From contig NC_048894.1 in the NCBI RefSeq assembly GCF_011077185.1, positions 107,764,741 to 107,828,740 of the forward strand: 64,000 bases of DNA, read 5' to 3'. The stretch comes from Oxyura jamaicensis (taxonomy: Eukaryota > Chordata > Aves > Anseriformes > Anatidae). Shown in pieces: positions 1 to 14,814 of the stretch. The notes below the pieces were generated by a model. The model worked only from the letters and a program-made list of their open reading frames with translations. It was not told the origin of the DNA and searched no databases. A program made the translations under genes and the position numbers. The first letter of the stretch is position 1, and each line of letters starts with the position of its first letter.

Positions 1-3000
1 AGCTTGAAGTCTACTCATAAAATTTAAGGAATACTTCACATGGCAGAAAGAAGTTAAGTAAGCACAACTTCTCAGCAGCTTTGTTAAAATTTTCCAGCCC
101 TCCCTCCTAGGGTAAAAAGCTCTAACTTCTTGCATGGTTAGGTTTGAATCCATCAATAAAACACAGATACTCCATTTCTATTCAGAAACAATTCTGAAAA
201 AGAGAAAAAAATTACCTATGTGAAGAGATTAGACATGATGGGCTGAAATCAAAGCTGGAGACATGGTATAGTATATTAAGAGTGCTGCAAGAATTGCTAC
301 TGTTGCAATAGTGAGGTATTAAAATCACATTTCTGAAAGTTTTTTGTTGTTATTTTTCTTCTGTTATAAGGAATTTAAAAAAAATCCAGGCATACTTAAG
401 CATATTTGTCAAAACACATGCCTTTCTTCATGAGTACAACTACGCAAATTATTTTCATTAATCTAATATATATATTGCAAGATTGCAAAATTAATACTTT
501 GCTTTTCTTAGCTGTCCACCTCAGCAAGGCAGAATTCAATATTCCTTTGATTACATGGCTAAATCCTAACCTTCTCACCACAGTATGAGTAATAAACAGT
601 GTTTTCCACTGTGTTGAATTGTGCCATACTCAAAACTTAAAGAAGGAGATGGAGCTTTTTTGTTTTGAATCCTTACCTCATTTAAGTTAAATCTAGACTA
701 GGTCATACACCTTGCTCTCATTATACCTAAATCTGGTGCAGGCAATGACATAGAGGACATACTATTGACCATATGGTAAGCCTCTTCTTCCATTGAAATG
801 CCTTCTGCACTCTCATCTCATGTTTACTGCAGTGTTGGTGCAGTATTGCTCCAGACTTATAGCTGCAGGCAAAGCAGAAATGCAGCATTTATTTTCTTAC
901 CAGAAAAGAAACTTCACTGATGGAAGAGGGTACCCTCTTTTACATTACTCTCTAATGATTAAAAAAAAATCAAAAAAATCTTCTGCATTCAGTATTCACT
1001 ACTGTTCATAAAGGCATCCATCGTCCAGCCTTCAAGAACTACCAATTAACTTCCCAGGTCATTCATCACCCTTCACTCATGTTATACAGTAGCCCTGCCA
1101 TTTGTTTCCAGGGTCATTTGTTAGAGTGACATAATTCACCTACAATAACCTTCAGTCAACAGATTTGTGCCAAAGGAATAGAAAAGCTCTGAAAAAAAAA
1201 AAGTGCTGATGGTTAGTGCTGTCTTGGATAAGATTCATTCCAAAATCCCAGGTTCAGGTCAGGTTCACACACCATAGCCGTCGCTCTGGACTGAGCCCTT
1301 TTGACTGCTTGTCATCAAGCATCTCAGCTACTTTTATCACATCACTGACTGATAATAAAATGAAATGCTGATTATGATGTCATTAAGGTCTCATGATGAG
1401 TTTTCTGTTCTCAAAAAGATAAGAAAAGAAAGGACATTTCAATCCAATTGTAGTTGCACTGGAGTTTAGTTCCAGAATTGAACAAAAAAACAAAGGCTTG
1501 TTAGCTTTATCCTGGAATATGATGCATCCCTTCGAGCACTACCTAATTACATTCATCTCTGCTTCTCTTTAATGCAACCAAATTTTAAGGCAATTTTCAG
1601 AGGTGTAGCCACTGATTTCAGTGGAGGCTGAATAGCCTGCAAGATGATTTTCTTACAAGAAACAGTATCTGGAATAAACAACATAAAAAGGGTGACATTT
1701 AAAATAAATTAATTGCATTTGCTCCTCTTCATTCCTCCTCTTCAGTCATTCAGCATGTTCTTAAGAAACATTTTAAGAAAAGCTGAGTACTCATAATGGT
1801 GAGATGAAGAACTCTAGATGCTCCTCTGCCACAAAAAGAAGCAAGAGAAGACTATAACCATCTGGTGAAATACATTTTCACTTGTCTTAGGGAGAAGGTA
1901 GGTATGATAAAGATGAATAACCACAGAATCAGTCACTTAAATGAGCCAATTACAGATAAATGTGTGTCTGTGATCATATCCTGCTTTAAAATTAAAGTGG
2001 TTGTAACTGACATAAAACTCAGACGGAAAACACCACATATCATTAATCTGAACTTACAGCAAGTGATATTTGCATTCTTAAAGGCATTAACGTAACTTTT
2101 ACAGTTTGCTATCTGAAGTCCAGTACAAATGATTGATTGAATTAGATTTATTATACTTAATTCTCACTAGAAAAGAAGGGAAGTGCTACATTAAAAAATC
2201 ATCACCACTTCACTGCTAAGCTATCAGATGCTGTTATCATATTATGCAATCATCCCAAGAGGCTTTGAAGGAGCCTTTAGAGACCTCTATATGGATGGCC
2301 ACAATCTGTAGAGTTCAGCAGTGGCTTCTCACCTGGCTAATCTGGTCTGGTTGATTATATTCTGATATACTCACGGAAGTTGCTCTCATTTCTAAGGACT
2401 TGGTTTTACCCAGATATAGAACTAAAACTACAGAAAGGCTGAAAGCCTGTGTACATGGGTGCATATTCCCAGAATTATGCCATTCAGAGCTTTCCTACAG
2501 AACAGGAACAGAAAGCCCCAAGCTCAGAGAAAGCAGAGGAAATCAAACCCTTAACAAAGTGTTCTGCAATGTGGATGTGGCAGAATTTGTCACATTAACA
2601 CTTTACAATATATGACTCTTAAAGTGACAAAGAAGAATCTAAAGGTTAGATAAATTTGCTGTATAGAGCAGCAGGCAGACCTTGTGGTGAAGGACATAAT
2701 GTTAATATTTTACCTAAAGTCAGAGAAAAGGCTTGCTCATAAAGAAGTCAGTTGTAATGAACAGATGGTCAGGATGAAGCATAGCAGGGAAAAGAAAGGC
2801 AGGCAAGGAGCTTTAAGTAGATGAGGCAGTCAACATCTATTTTATGTGCCCCCATGTGCCTATCCACACTAATCCTTCAGAATGAATGAAGCTTTTGGAG
2901 TATGCAGCTTGTTGGGGCAGATCCAGATAGATGACAATTCACACAAAGTCATTATGGATTGAGATGCATCATTGTGTGATTAGTGGATGTTTGCACGCAG

Positions 3001-3182
3001 GACATGTATCCATCTCTCCATTGTATAGGTTATTGATGGACATATGGCCTAGACTTCTTTGGGAATTACTCTACTTGAAACCAGTGTCTACAGAAGACCT
3101 GGCAAACTCTTTGTTACAGAGATGATTACCATCATTTTTCCTGGTTTCTTATTTCTGAGTGGTTTTATAAGTTTTCTTCATG

Positions 3183-3188
<6 letters not shown>

Positions 3189-3215
<27 letters not shown>

Positions 3216-3217
3216 TA
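3189..3217. repeat. (TTA)n microsatellite
   Basis: About nine perfect TTA/ATT units follow a T run, in non-coding sequence. Confidence 0.9.
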
Positions 3218-6019
3218 AAGGATTTGGGATATGTTTCCACAGTTTTGTGTTTCTGGAAACTCCCACTAGCAAAACCCTGGATATGACCAATGCACATCTA
3301 TCAACACATTCTGGATACACCTGATTTACTGCACATGAGCAGATCAGTTCCATAGTATTTAGATAGATCTCTACATCCTGGATTTACTGAACATTTTGTC
3401 TAGTTTAAATAGCCTGCCCATGTACAGAAACATCACTGCAATTTAAAGACATTAGACTTTAAGGTGTAAGCTTTCTCTGCCACTGAGCAAGGGCTTTTTA
3501 GACATTTGTTCCCTCACTTATCTTTAAAAAATATTCTTAGTTTAGAGCCATTGCCTGCATACTGTATAGCTAGATCTGAATGAAACTCCAACACCAGTCC
3601 TGATTATTGCATTTTTCACCCAGGAAATTAAGTCTTTCATCACTGCACTTTCATGTGCAGGAGTGGGGTTGGGTGTTTTGGCAAAATCCATGTGTTGTCT
3701 GTGGGTTTGAACATATTTGATGTGTATGGATTTCACAATGTGACTGACAGGCTGTACCTCTTCCCTTTTTACAGATGGCATGTGGAGAAACTGAGAGATT
3801 CCTCAGGATAACAGTTTTCCTAGCAGAGGCATAGCTGATTAAATTAAATTTGTTTCTTTTACAAACACAGTTGTACAAGCAGAAAGATACATATGGGAGC
3901 TCTGCTTTCCATAGGCTTCACTATGTCAGCAAATATGGTCAATAAGTGCAATAAAGATTTTACTACTTTTTGTTACCTGATAAACTCAGCAAGGATGACA
4001 GGACTTCTCACAGGAAGGCTACATTTAAAACAGATTTCCTCTGAATCTGTATTAACTAGTCTGTATGCTATCCCAATAAAGTGAATGAATCTGGAAGGTG
4101 TTTTATCTTGTTTGAAATCAGAAAACAAAACTGATGGGGAATGAATGCAAGACTATCTGAAGCAAACCAAGTACTGAGTCCAGAAGGTGACTGTTTTCTG
4201 CATTCTTCATCAGTGTGTATATACAATGAAGACTTCCAACCAGACTTCAGGGAGCAGTTCTGAGACATTCAGCAAAGTAACAGCTTGATTTTCCCCAAGT
4301 ATTTTGGCTTTTTTGTGCCAATCGGGTAATAAAGAAGTAATTCCAAGTGAACAGACTAAATGCAACTTAAATATATGGGTTGATGCATACTGTAACAATG
4401 AGCTTTTTATTGTGTCATTTGTCAGAAGCAGAAATACTTGAAGGGGTCTAATCTCATTTGCAAGTTAGTGTTTAAAAAAAAAAAAAAAAGAGTAAGGCAA
4501 TGAGTGGTTCATAAAAAGCAGGCAATGAAGTTTTCTCACTATCAATAGATTCATTTACGTAAAAAATATTTACAGAGGACAGTGACAGTTGTTCAGAACA
4601 GTTTGATGCACTCCAGGAAAATACAAAGGACTAGGGACAAAATGTAATAAAATGTCACAGAAGATTAGAATGTATAAAATGTTATAGTATTACACTGCAG
4701 AAGTTGAGGTCACATTCTTTATAACATTCTCAGCTAGTTTTCAATGGCACAGATTTTTGTTTTAGTTATTCTGTCCTATTCACGTTTTGGACTAAGGGAG
4801 TTTACTAAATAAAAGCCCTGGAACTATCAGACTTGGGTTCAGATTCTTTGCCTTCTTAATAGATTTACTCTCATTTTATTTCACCAGCAAATGTCCCTAG
4901 CTTAACCTTTTCTACATACTTTCATCAGAATCCTATCCTGTAATCACAATGAAAATCTGAGCTGATTTCCATAACATAAATGGGCTTAAATCCCTAATTT
5001 CTAACTGCTGGATTTAAGGCACTAACTCTTACAGTCAGCAGGAAATCTGTTGTGCAACACCCAACCTGCCTTATAATCCATTTTGTGGAGACACTGCCTG
5101 AAAATATGCAATAGCTGCAGCATGAACCCATTTAAAAAGCTGAAAGCTTCACTACAAGTTACACACAAGGTTTACAGAGCAAATAATTCAGAAAACTGAC
5201 CACTCATTTTTCTGTAGCTCTACAGAAAGCAGAATTTCTGCTAGTACAACACAAATTATACACGAGCCAACCAAGGAGTATAATTTTATTAGCAGCACCT
5301 CTACAAACTTTAATTTGGAGTATTTAGATTATTTCAGATCAAGAATTAATCCTCAGTGCCATGACAGATGTTCTCCTAGAACCTGTTTTCTTTGTTTCCT
5401 CATGCTGTACAGCAAAGCTGACTAATATGTGATTTACAGAAATACTACTCAGTGAGACTTTAATTCAATCCATTTTGAATACAATAATGTACTAGATTTG
5501 TCTACTCTGTTCTCAAGAGCTTCCAGTAAGAGGTATTCCTCAACATGTGTGCTCTATCGCTTGTGAAGTTACCAATTTTTAGTCATCGTTGCTCCATTCA
5601 TGATCTGTCATGATCTTGTTTCAGCTTTTGATTACCTGAAAGGCTGTTATCACACACATACTTTTCTCTTTTCCAGACTAAAGAAACAAGCCTTTCAGTC
5701 TTTCCACAGTCAATTTTCTAAACCTCTTATCTTTCTGAATTCTTAGCAGTCTCTCCAGTGTGACCTCATCAGCACCAACTGGAGTAAAAAAAAATCTTGA
5801 ATTCTTCACAGTGTCATCAACACACCCCAGAGTAAGTTTTGGTGTTTTTTCGCAAGGCACTACAATTCAGTTTACATTGCATGCCAAGGTAAAGATCCTT
5901 TTCTGCTGTACTGCTTCCTACTCGGTCACAAAAGAGTTGTGGTTATCTAGTTCAGGTTATCTAGGAAACAGCTTACTTTACAGCCATTTGCTGAATGCTT
6001 ATAAATCCTTGATTTCGGG

Positions 6020-6028
6020 AAAAAAAAA

Positions 6029-6059
<31 letters not shown>

Positions 6060-6163
6060 TGTTGATTATTTTATTATTTCTGTTTCCATAAAGCTTTTGC
6101 AAATCACACTTAAACAATTCAACAGAAACACCAGAAGAAAAAAAAAAAAAAAAAAAAAAAAAA
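6020..6163. repeat. Two neighbouring A-rich tracts
   Basis: An A-tract broken by single Gs (6020-6058) and a second nearly pure A-tract (6138-6163) lie in the same orientation about 80 bases apart. The sequence between them is unremarkable and no CR1 tail or target duplication is visible, so a retroposon origin is not supported. Confidence 0.7.
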
Positions 6164-9100
6164 CACTACAATGGTTAATGCGACCAGTAAGTAATATTCT
6201 GTTTGAACCCTGCAAGCTGCCAGAGCACAAACAACCTGCAGATGACCAAACTCTGTGCTTTCCTCTACCCAAATAACAGAGAGTTTCTCTGCCAAACATT
6301 TTTTGCTCTTGCTTATGTGCATTCAGCATTATTAACAAGAGCCTTAATTTGAGAGCACTAGCAGCAACAGACATTTGACTACTGAGGTCTCCCCTGGGCT
6401 AGATGATGTGCTAGTTAACAACCAATGGCTCAAAAAAGTATAACACTGCAAATTAATAAAGATGCATGCTTGCAAATTCAGACTGGAAATACAGGAGGCA
6501 AAAGTTTGCTTTATAAAGAATGAACATCAGCTGTACTGTTCCCTCACACACATTAGTTTTCTCTTTAGAGTTTGTGAAGATTAAAAGCAAGTTTGACACA
6601 ACTTGCATGGTTTCCTTCAAATACTCAGCACAGCAGATAGCCAGGTTGATGGCCAAAACACAGCAGATAATTTGAACAAGGAAGAAAATTTGCCCAAAAA
6701 CCTTAATGCCTCATACCTCAATGTCTATTAAAATACTAAATTTCAAAGCACAAGAAGCATGGTAAATATAATAGGCAATGGGCAATGGCTCTCTTCCTTA
6801 CTAAGGGTAAAGGAAGAGAGAAGAAAGCATTTGATCCTAAGTCATAATTGCAAGATGTTAAGTTTCCCTATATGTAGTATCAGAGGATGGTGAGTTAAAA
6901 TTAGGAAGTTACTGCACTCATTGGAAAAATTCTACAACAAAGGAAACCCAGACTACCAAATTAAATGCTTAGATAAAAAAGCAGCCAAGCAATACTAACA
7001 CATCTCCACAGAGACTGAATTTTGTCACCTTTGTTACACAGTTACTAACACTATTACACAAAGCATGGTTTCAAACACCATAGATGGGTTAGACACCAGT
7101 TTAGGCTGAACACCAACATTATAATAATATCCTTAGCTTTATGAAGTTAAGTGTTAACAAGATAGCTAATGAAAACTTTACAACAGCTCATCTTCTCTTA
7201 CGAATCCCTCATGCTCTGAGCTTGCAAACACAGACTTAAATCATACGGAAACTCTGCTGCAATGAGCATGTACTCCAATTGCAAGTAGAGTAATTAGGAT
7301 GCAAAGCCATGGGGCAGCATGCAACTGCCTAACACCAAAGGAGTTTGAGCAAGCATCCAGAGATTCCTACAAATGAGCTACCTTGCTGCCCAAAGGAGTG
7401 TATGTCACACTTGTTTGTCTAAGGTTGAAAATACTCAACATTTTGAGGGAATAAAAAACATTGGGAAATATAATAGCTTTAAGAGCTTAAACCACAGCCC
7501 TCAATAGGTTTATAGTTTTATGGCTTGGTCTGCCACAAATCTCACACATCAGAGGCAAAAAATTGACTTTTGCATTCTTGGGAATAAAAAAGATAATCAA
7601 AAACTTTAAACAGAAATTTCTAAATAACAGCAATTTCTAAATTAACTATCTGCTTTCTTTCATCCAGAGCACACTAAGACACAGGAGGAAGAAAACTAGC
7701 TTTCATGCTTATTCATGCATTGAACAGTGTGACAGAATATAAAAGTTGAGAAATTTGTATTTTCTACATATATCGTGCACTTTTAAAGTGTAACTTATAT
7801 TTCTTCTGTCCAGTCAGGTCTTGTATTTATATATATATTTTTCCTATCATGCTGGCCTGTTCAAGAATCTGCCTAGAAGTTGCCACAGTTTTTATACCAA
7901 AGTAAAAGAGCCAAAAGTTGACAGATGGGCAGGCTGCCAAGGAACAACAAACCTGCTAGACCATGAAATTAGTTCTTTCTTGTTCACCAAAAGCTTTTTC
8001 CACATGTTGAGGAGTCTGCATCATTGTGTTTATTGGTTTGGGGGCTGTTCCGGTTTTGTTTTGATTTTTTTTAAGCACCACATTATTTCTTTTTCCTGAA
8101 GTCACCTTAATCTGGGAAACAATTTTCACTCAGAGCTAAAGAAAATACAATTATTTTAGTGTCTTGCTAGATTTGCTTACATGCAGCCTAAGAGACATTA
8201 GCTTAGATGAATATGACAGTAGTACTGGGATTGTGATCAGCATGCCAAGGATTGGGGACCTCAGTCATTCACCATGTATGCTGTGTCTTAATTTCAAAGA
8301 AGCAGAACATTTTTGTTCCTATTGATGTTAGATGTAAGCTAGCCTTTTTTCCTACCTTTTACTATGACTACCTCAAGAAATTACAGCTCATCATGTGCTT
8401 CTCTTCTATAATCATTTTTTAACCTGAGGCAGCAATCTTCCTTGTAAATGAAAATCATGTCTGGGTTTGACCCTAATTAAATTTGCATGCATAAATGTGC
8501 AACATTAGGCTTCATATTGAGTATAATAAATTAGAAGTTATGACCCAAGTATCTATTAGCTCTCTCATGATGCTAAATTCATATTTATTACTTGCAAATT
8601 TTAAGAAGTCTGAGATTGGAAAAAAAATTTAAAGGTATAGTAGACCCAGTCATTTCTATATGGTGACCTAGTATCAAAACATTATAAAATGTTACTATGT
8701 CTTTTCCCACATAAACATAAAGAAAGATCCCTTGAGGCTGCTGGCACCTCCTTGTGATCATAAACCAAGTCTTATAACAACTAGTAGCACTTCAGGGTAA
8801 CTCTGAAATGTATTTTTCACTTAGTTTATTTAAGCTTGTTATTCGCCAGCCAGATATCAAAATGAAATTTATATATATGGCATTTTTTGCTTTCCTAATA
8901 TGAATGCACTATCTTAACTTTACTGTGTATAGCTGCATTAGATGAAATTAAATGCTTTTTTAAAATAGGTGGACTTCTTCCATTAATTAACAAAAGCTAT
9001 TTCAAGTTGAAGTTTTTGGCACATCGGAACTACCAGCTCTCCTGTTTTAGAGGCACGTGTTTTTTCAAACACAGAAGAAAAATGTTTTCATTCAAACAGG

Positions 9101-10175
9101 CACAAAGCCATTATCAGAGCGCATACAGCCCTGTGTCACTGCCAGATATTCCTGGGTGGAAGGGAGTACCTTTCCTCTAGCTTGGATGGAGCTGGTATGA
9201 TTTACAACTGGTGCAACGCTTAGGACATGCAAAACTTGATCATTCCCTTATCTCTACTGACAAGATTTCACATCTTCAATTTAAATGGTTAATTGGGAAA
9301 TATCCTCTGTAGGGCTTTCTTCAGTTATAACCAACTGTTTAATATGCTATAGAGGTGGTGGTCTGCTTTTTGAAAGAAGTAAAACATACCCTGCTACTTT
9401 TTTTCCCCCAGGCTTCTTACTCTAGTCAACAAAGTAAAATTGTGAATTCCCTTAATTTACTTACATTTCCCTGTCTTTACGCACAGGTTAACAAATACAC
9501 ATCTTGCGTCTCTAATTTAAAAATATTAGTAGCAAGTTACCTATTCCACGTTTGCTATGTTTCAAGCCCTCACCACTTTCAAACCTTCATTATTTTACAG
9601 TAAACATCCTTATAAAACAAAAGGAATGTGTCACACCACATAAATTCTTGAAAGTGTAATTTTAAGGACACAAAATTAAAGAGAGGAAAAAGTAATGCTG
9701 CAAAAGAAAAAGAAGAAGAAAAAAAAAAAAAAGTTATCTTCTGTATTACCATCAGTGCTCAATAATTCAGCCAGCCACATGGAATTTTAATCAAGTGTCC
9801 TAAAAGTATTTTGCCTTTGGCATGAAAACAAGAATGATACATTTCAGCCTACAGGGTAATTTTTAAAGAAAATTCAAACAGTCTGAAGACCAGGCTTGAG
9901 AGCTGAAGTCCTTTAATTTAAAATTCAGCAATGCTACTGTGACACTATAGCTTGCAAAGCACGTTTTGGATCCTACCCTGAAACACCCCTAACATACACC
10001 CCAAATATTTCTGATTTACTGTGGGAAATGAGACAATTATCTGGGAAGAGGTGCAGAGTGGGAAGCATGCATTTCTCATTGTCCTCAAGAATAGACAAGA
10101 TGAAGAGGGCTGCTCAAGTTTTAAGGAGAGCCTGCATCATCAGTTAATATTACAGGGTATATACAAGGATTTTTC

Positions 10176-10189
10176 GGGGGGGGGGGGGG
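10176..10189. repeat. G14 homopolymer
   Basis: A run of 14 G follows TTTTC and precedes AACAAAC. Homopolymers of this length are mutable and error-prone in sequencing. Confidence 0.85.
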
Positions 10190-13100
10190 AACAAACATCC
10201 TGACACCATTGATAAGCCCCTTCTTACCCTCTTTTCCTGTTACCACAGCAGGATTTTCAGCCTACCAGCCATAACCAAGCCAAGGTTTTTCAGTTACTGC
10301 TATTAGTTGTGGCAGTGGCAGCACAGCAATAGCAGATCCTTACACCAAGTGCCTGCAATAAAGTGTCTGAGTAACCTTACTGATTGCTGGAGTAAACATC
10401 AGTGTGGCAACATCTGATCTATTCCAAGACACACTGAATTCAGCTATCTACCAGCAGTCATGGTTTCTAGCTAGTACTTCATTGGTGCCTTCAGATCATA
10501 TGCTATCTGTATCATCACGGAAAGATCTACTATCCTCTAGTCAACATGCAGTTCAGCTTGAAGCTCCCTGCCCGGGCCCATGCACCTTTCTCACTGCTTG
10601 CAAAGAACAGCTTCCTCCACTTCACAGAAAGCCTACACTGCACTTTGCAGCCATTTCTCCGACTAGAAATGCCCCCTTCAGAGTATTATGAAATACAAAA
10701 GAAATTAAGCTGTCCCTTGTGTGACCACTATGAAGTGGAGAGGTCATCCATCCATTTGACCCTAGTATTTCTGTATGCCTTTAGCAATGATAAACTTCTG
10801 GTGGATGTTGGCAGACATGCTGTAAACCTACTTAAAGGAAGATAAATTGTCATAGGACTTGATCCTTGTCATTGTTAAGTTCAAATTCATGTTTACTTCT
10901 AAATGACCGTTCCAGTAACAAGCTCACATTTTTGCATGAGCAAAAAACATATGGTTTCTAAAATGCGATCAACTTTTGCTGAGATTTATTGTTAATATCA
11001 AAAAATAAGCCTTTGAAAGTGCCCAGATTTATTCACAAGTCATGGAGTTCTAGATAAACAGTAGATTTGCTTTCCATTTGTAAAGATGCTTTTCATCTTG
11101 TAAATGAGATATATTATGCTGCAAATGCAAATTGGACAACTCGTACAATTTAAAATGAACATAGTTAAATGCCTTACTGAACCATTGCATTAGTTAGCAA
11201 CTACTGAAGGAATAAATGAACAATTGTCTGTAGGTAAATGTAAATTCACAGCTATTCTCCCAGAGTCGGTGAAGTTAATTTGATCCCTCCTGTTCCCATC
11301 AAAAAGTTAAATTCTGGCATATTTTAAAGGGTATTTTTTGGTAGAAGTCATTTAGCATGCATTTTAGAGACTCCACAGGCTAAAGCAAATGGATGGAATC
11401 CTAGACATTTCAACAGCAGGATTTCACAACCCCAGTTCAAACCAGGATTTCCACAGACCCTTATAATTCAAAGAACCTTCACTGCAAATTTCTACTATCT
11501 AGGCCCTCTGAGCCAATAAAGTAGAAACAATCTAATCACTGAAGGCATTAGCAGACAGTTAAACCCCTTTTTTTTTTTGCCTCCTCTCTTACAACAGTGC
11601 AAGATATGAACAAAAGAGACCTCTAGAAGGGCAAGTAAAATATATGAATGGTGTGGCATGGAGGATTACAAAACATGCATTACAAATTCATGCATTTGAA
11701 TGAGAAAAGTTTGTAAGGGAACATTAGAATAAAAAATAGTCAGCTCATCAGCAGTGTGTTAGTAGTGCCTTCAGGAACTGGTTTCCTCCTTTCAGCAAAG
11801 CAGAAACAGGGAAGGCATGAGTTGATTAATTGGCTTTCCAAGCCCAAGCATTATACTGGAGCTGGATGCTCATCAATTCACTCAACTGCTTTTTGTCTGA
11901 ATACTCCGGGATGGATTCGGAATAAATGAGAAGTCAGTAAGGACTGATCCTACCCTCCCATGCCCCGGGCTGTGGCTCTGCCAGAGGAAGAGGCAGTGGA
12001 GGAGCAGCAGGGTTTATCTACTTAATCAGGTCCTAAAGAAAAAAAAATCCAATAATCAAATCAAGGCTATAGAAGTTGTTTCAAATTACCTGTATGTATT
12101 CTGCATTGTTCCTGCAGCCTTTCAGCAAATAAAATCTTATACAAACAAAAATGATAAAGGAGGCAGTGGACACGGGCCTATCTTCAAGGTCATTTTACAG
12201 CAAAACAGAACACCAAAAATGCAGGCAAAGCCAAGGGAAAAATAAAGTTTCCACTTCAAGCAGACCATTTCTTAAACAGCTTCTTAACCTTTATTCTCAT
12301 GCGGGAATCAAGACGGAGACTGGAATTCGCAGCACAATAAATGAGCTCAGGAAAAGGAATTACTGTATGCTTGCAAAACAATTTCAAATCTGAGACTTTA
12401 AAATGAACTGGTCAGGGAATATCTCTGATATAGTCATTACTGTATCAAATGATAATTTAAAAATTCATCTAAAGCTAACAAGATAATTCTTCCTGTTTTA
12501 TCGGCTTTGCTCTAATCTACTCGGTTTACACAAAGTGGTAGCAGATCTTCATGGGGCTGACTGGTAGGAAAAGCGCAGAAAAGACAGGACAAACCAGCTG
12601 AGGCCATTACCCCACATTAGCCAGTGCTTCACAGAGCCTTCAAGGTTGGGCTGCTTGCAGAAAGGCAAGGGCTCTGGCCCAGCAGTGAGTGACTGCCATG
12701 CATCCCCCCTTCCAGCTGCCCTATGAACTTACATGGCTGTTAAAACTATTGTGATTCTTATGGAGATAATTTAACTACAAAGGAATGAACACAAACATAC
12801 CTCCTAACCTTTTTTGCTTTGACTCCCGGCTCCACCAGATGAAGTATTCACATCAGAACTCAAAGCCAGAGTGCTATACCCACCATACAGTGCCCTTGGG
12901 CACTAGGATCAGCCTCTAGGCTGATATCACTCAAGTACCCAAAAACATACGTAAATGGGAGGTTTGATTGATGTGCACCTAAGGTTTATACCAACTAAGA
13001 AATTACAGTTCTTGCAACCTAACCAATCTCACCTTGCAAAACTTCTCCAACATGCTATTGCTCTGGTCAGAAAGGGATGCCTTGAGGACAGCAGCTGTCT

Positions 13101-14399
13101 AACCCCTTTAGAAAAAATAAAGACATAGAAAAAGAAGGCATACTCTGTCTGAAGATCCTGTGTGAGAGTGCTGTAAATACCAACAACTGATCAACACACT
13201 GATAGTCCTGAATTTCCAGAGATGTATTTTCTAAGCCCTCAGGGAATAGGGGAAATATTTATGACAGACAAATGTTTTTTTATCTTAATCTTCAGTCTAT
13301 TTAGCATGCTTCCATGGGATTTTTCTTTGTCACATACCTTTGCACTCTGAGAAAAGAAGAAATAGTCTGTGGCCTGTTGGTGCTAACTTTGTTTTAAAAG
13401 AAGTGAGGGGGAAAAGAATAGGAAAGCAAAGTCGGGATCTAGGAGTCTCCAATCAATGCCAAGCACATTTTCTCCACAAAATGTCCAAGATATTCCTTGC
13501 ATACCACCAGAAAAACTGAAAATTCTCATCGTTTTCTTCTTCTGTCCCATCTTCCAGTCAGACTTCAATCATTCTCATTAATGATTCTCACCTAGCCAAG
13601 ATCCATTATCTTCTACATTATTCCTTTTACATTGCAAATTCTTTGTGTATTATCAAGCCCCATTTCTTGTTAATAATTTTCAAAATATATTTGTATTCCC
13701 TATTATGAATTTAGTGAACCTTAACATTTTAATGCAATAGTACCTGCGAAGGTGGCATTCCTGGGCATACGCAATGTGGTCTCTCTTTGAGGTGACTTGG
13801 CAGATAGGTAACCTAAAATTGAATTGGGTTAGAGTGCTATACAGAACAAAGTCAAAGTGGAAAATATATATTCATACACATACAGTGTGGATTTCTACAA
13901 AATTGGACATTCAGTCTAGCTTGTAACTGGCCCCTGCATCCCAGCACACCCCCTTTACTGCCACCTGGGCATGTGAGCCCCTAAGGCCCACAGCCCCACC
14001 TGCACACTGTAGATCCTTTAAGTAACTGGCCTAGACTTTCAGCCTACCTAGAAGCTGGCCCTGGCCGTCATTATTTCCATTTGACTCACCCACAGATGCA
14101 CATTCACGTAGATGGGTTTCTTGGTCAACCCCTAGACCCCATGGCCTCCCCAGTAGCTTTGGGACTCCTGGTCCCCCTGACAGCTGACTTGCAGACCCTC
14201 TGGTCTCTCCAGTATCCATCCCAAAACTATGGCTGCTTTGATACCTGCTCCCAAGCTTCCCATCCTACTTTCTGGTTTGTCTGGTGTGGTTCTGTATGTC
14301 AGTGTGATCAAACAACAAACACATACTCTGGTCTGTCCAGCCACGGCCACCCAAGACACACAGGTCCCTGCAGCTTCTGGTCCCCTCTCCAGGAACTGA

Positions 14400-14814
14400 C
14401 ACTTCCACCTCCACACTAAGCACAGAGACCCCTTCACCCAGGAGAAGAGTCAGAAACAGTTTAATAAAAAGACAGGACAGACTATACTGATGAGGTACAG
14501 GGTGCAGAGAGACAAGCATGGTGACTGGCAACCTGCTTACAGCCAACATGTTTATCCTTTCACCCCTCTTTTTTATCCCATACTTGTTCTTTCTCAGACC
14601 TCCTGGATCCTCCTCTCCTTTCCCTGCCTTCACTCTTCCCCTTTCCCTGTCTTTGTCTCTTCCCCTATGGGGCTCTTCCCCATAATAATTCTTTTCCAAC
14701 GGCAAAATGTTCTTCCCCTGCATTGCATAAGGAGTCCCATAACCCCCCAGAGGCTGTCACTACCTGGAGAATTTCTCCCATAGCTCACTCACAGTGGTGG
14801 GTGTTACCCTGACA
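14400..14814 (-). mobile_element. Possible solitary LTR-like element
   Basis: This block is clearly more GC-rich than the surrounding intron. On the minus strand it could start with TGTCAGGG at 14814. It then shows a purine-rich stretch, a TATA-like GGATAAAAAAG near 14570, and an ATTAAA polyadenylation-type signal near 14465, about 100 bases further on. That order resembles U3-R of a retroviral LTR. A 152-codon minus-strand frame crosses it but has no recognisable domain. I cannot see a matching second LTR, a primer binding site, or a convincing target-site duplication, and the left end is a guess. GC-rich block 13925-14399 to its left may belong to the same insertion. It could equally be an unrelated repeat. 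Confidence 0.3.

Larger units (their letters stand above)
1..13924 (-). other. LAMA1: Presumed LAMA1 intron 1, distal part
   Basis: This AT-rich stretch has no open frame with domain character on either strand; the longest are about 100 codons and look random. I looked on the minus strand for the laminin N-terminal domain exon that should follow exon 1 and did not recognise it, so exon 2 probably lies beyond the left edge. Visible contents are scattered A/T homopolymers, a (TTA)n tract at 3189-3217, paired A-tracts at 6020-6058 and 6138-6163, and a G14 run at 10176-10189. Assignment as an intron depends on the LAMA1 exon 1 call. Confidence 0.5.

Noticed and set aside
10404..10845. Two overlapping frames of 95 and 99 codons in mildly GC-richer sequence
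   Set aside because: There is no recognisable domain, and no splice or promoter context. The length is what chance gives over 64 kb.
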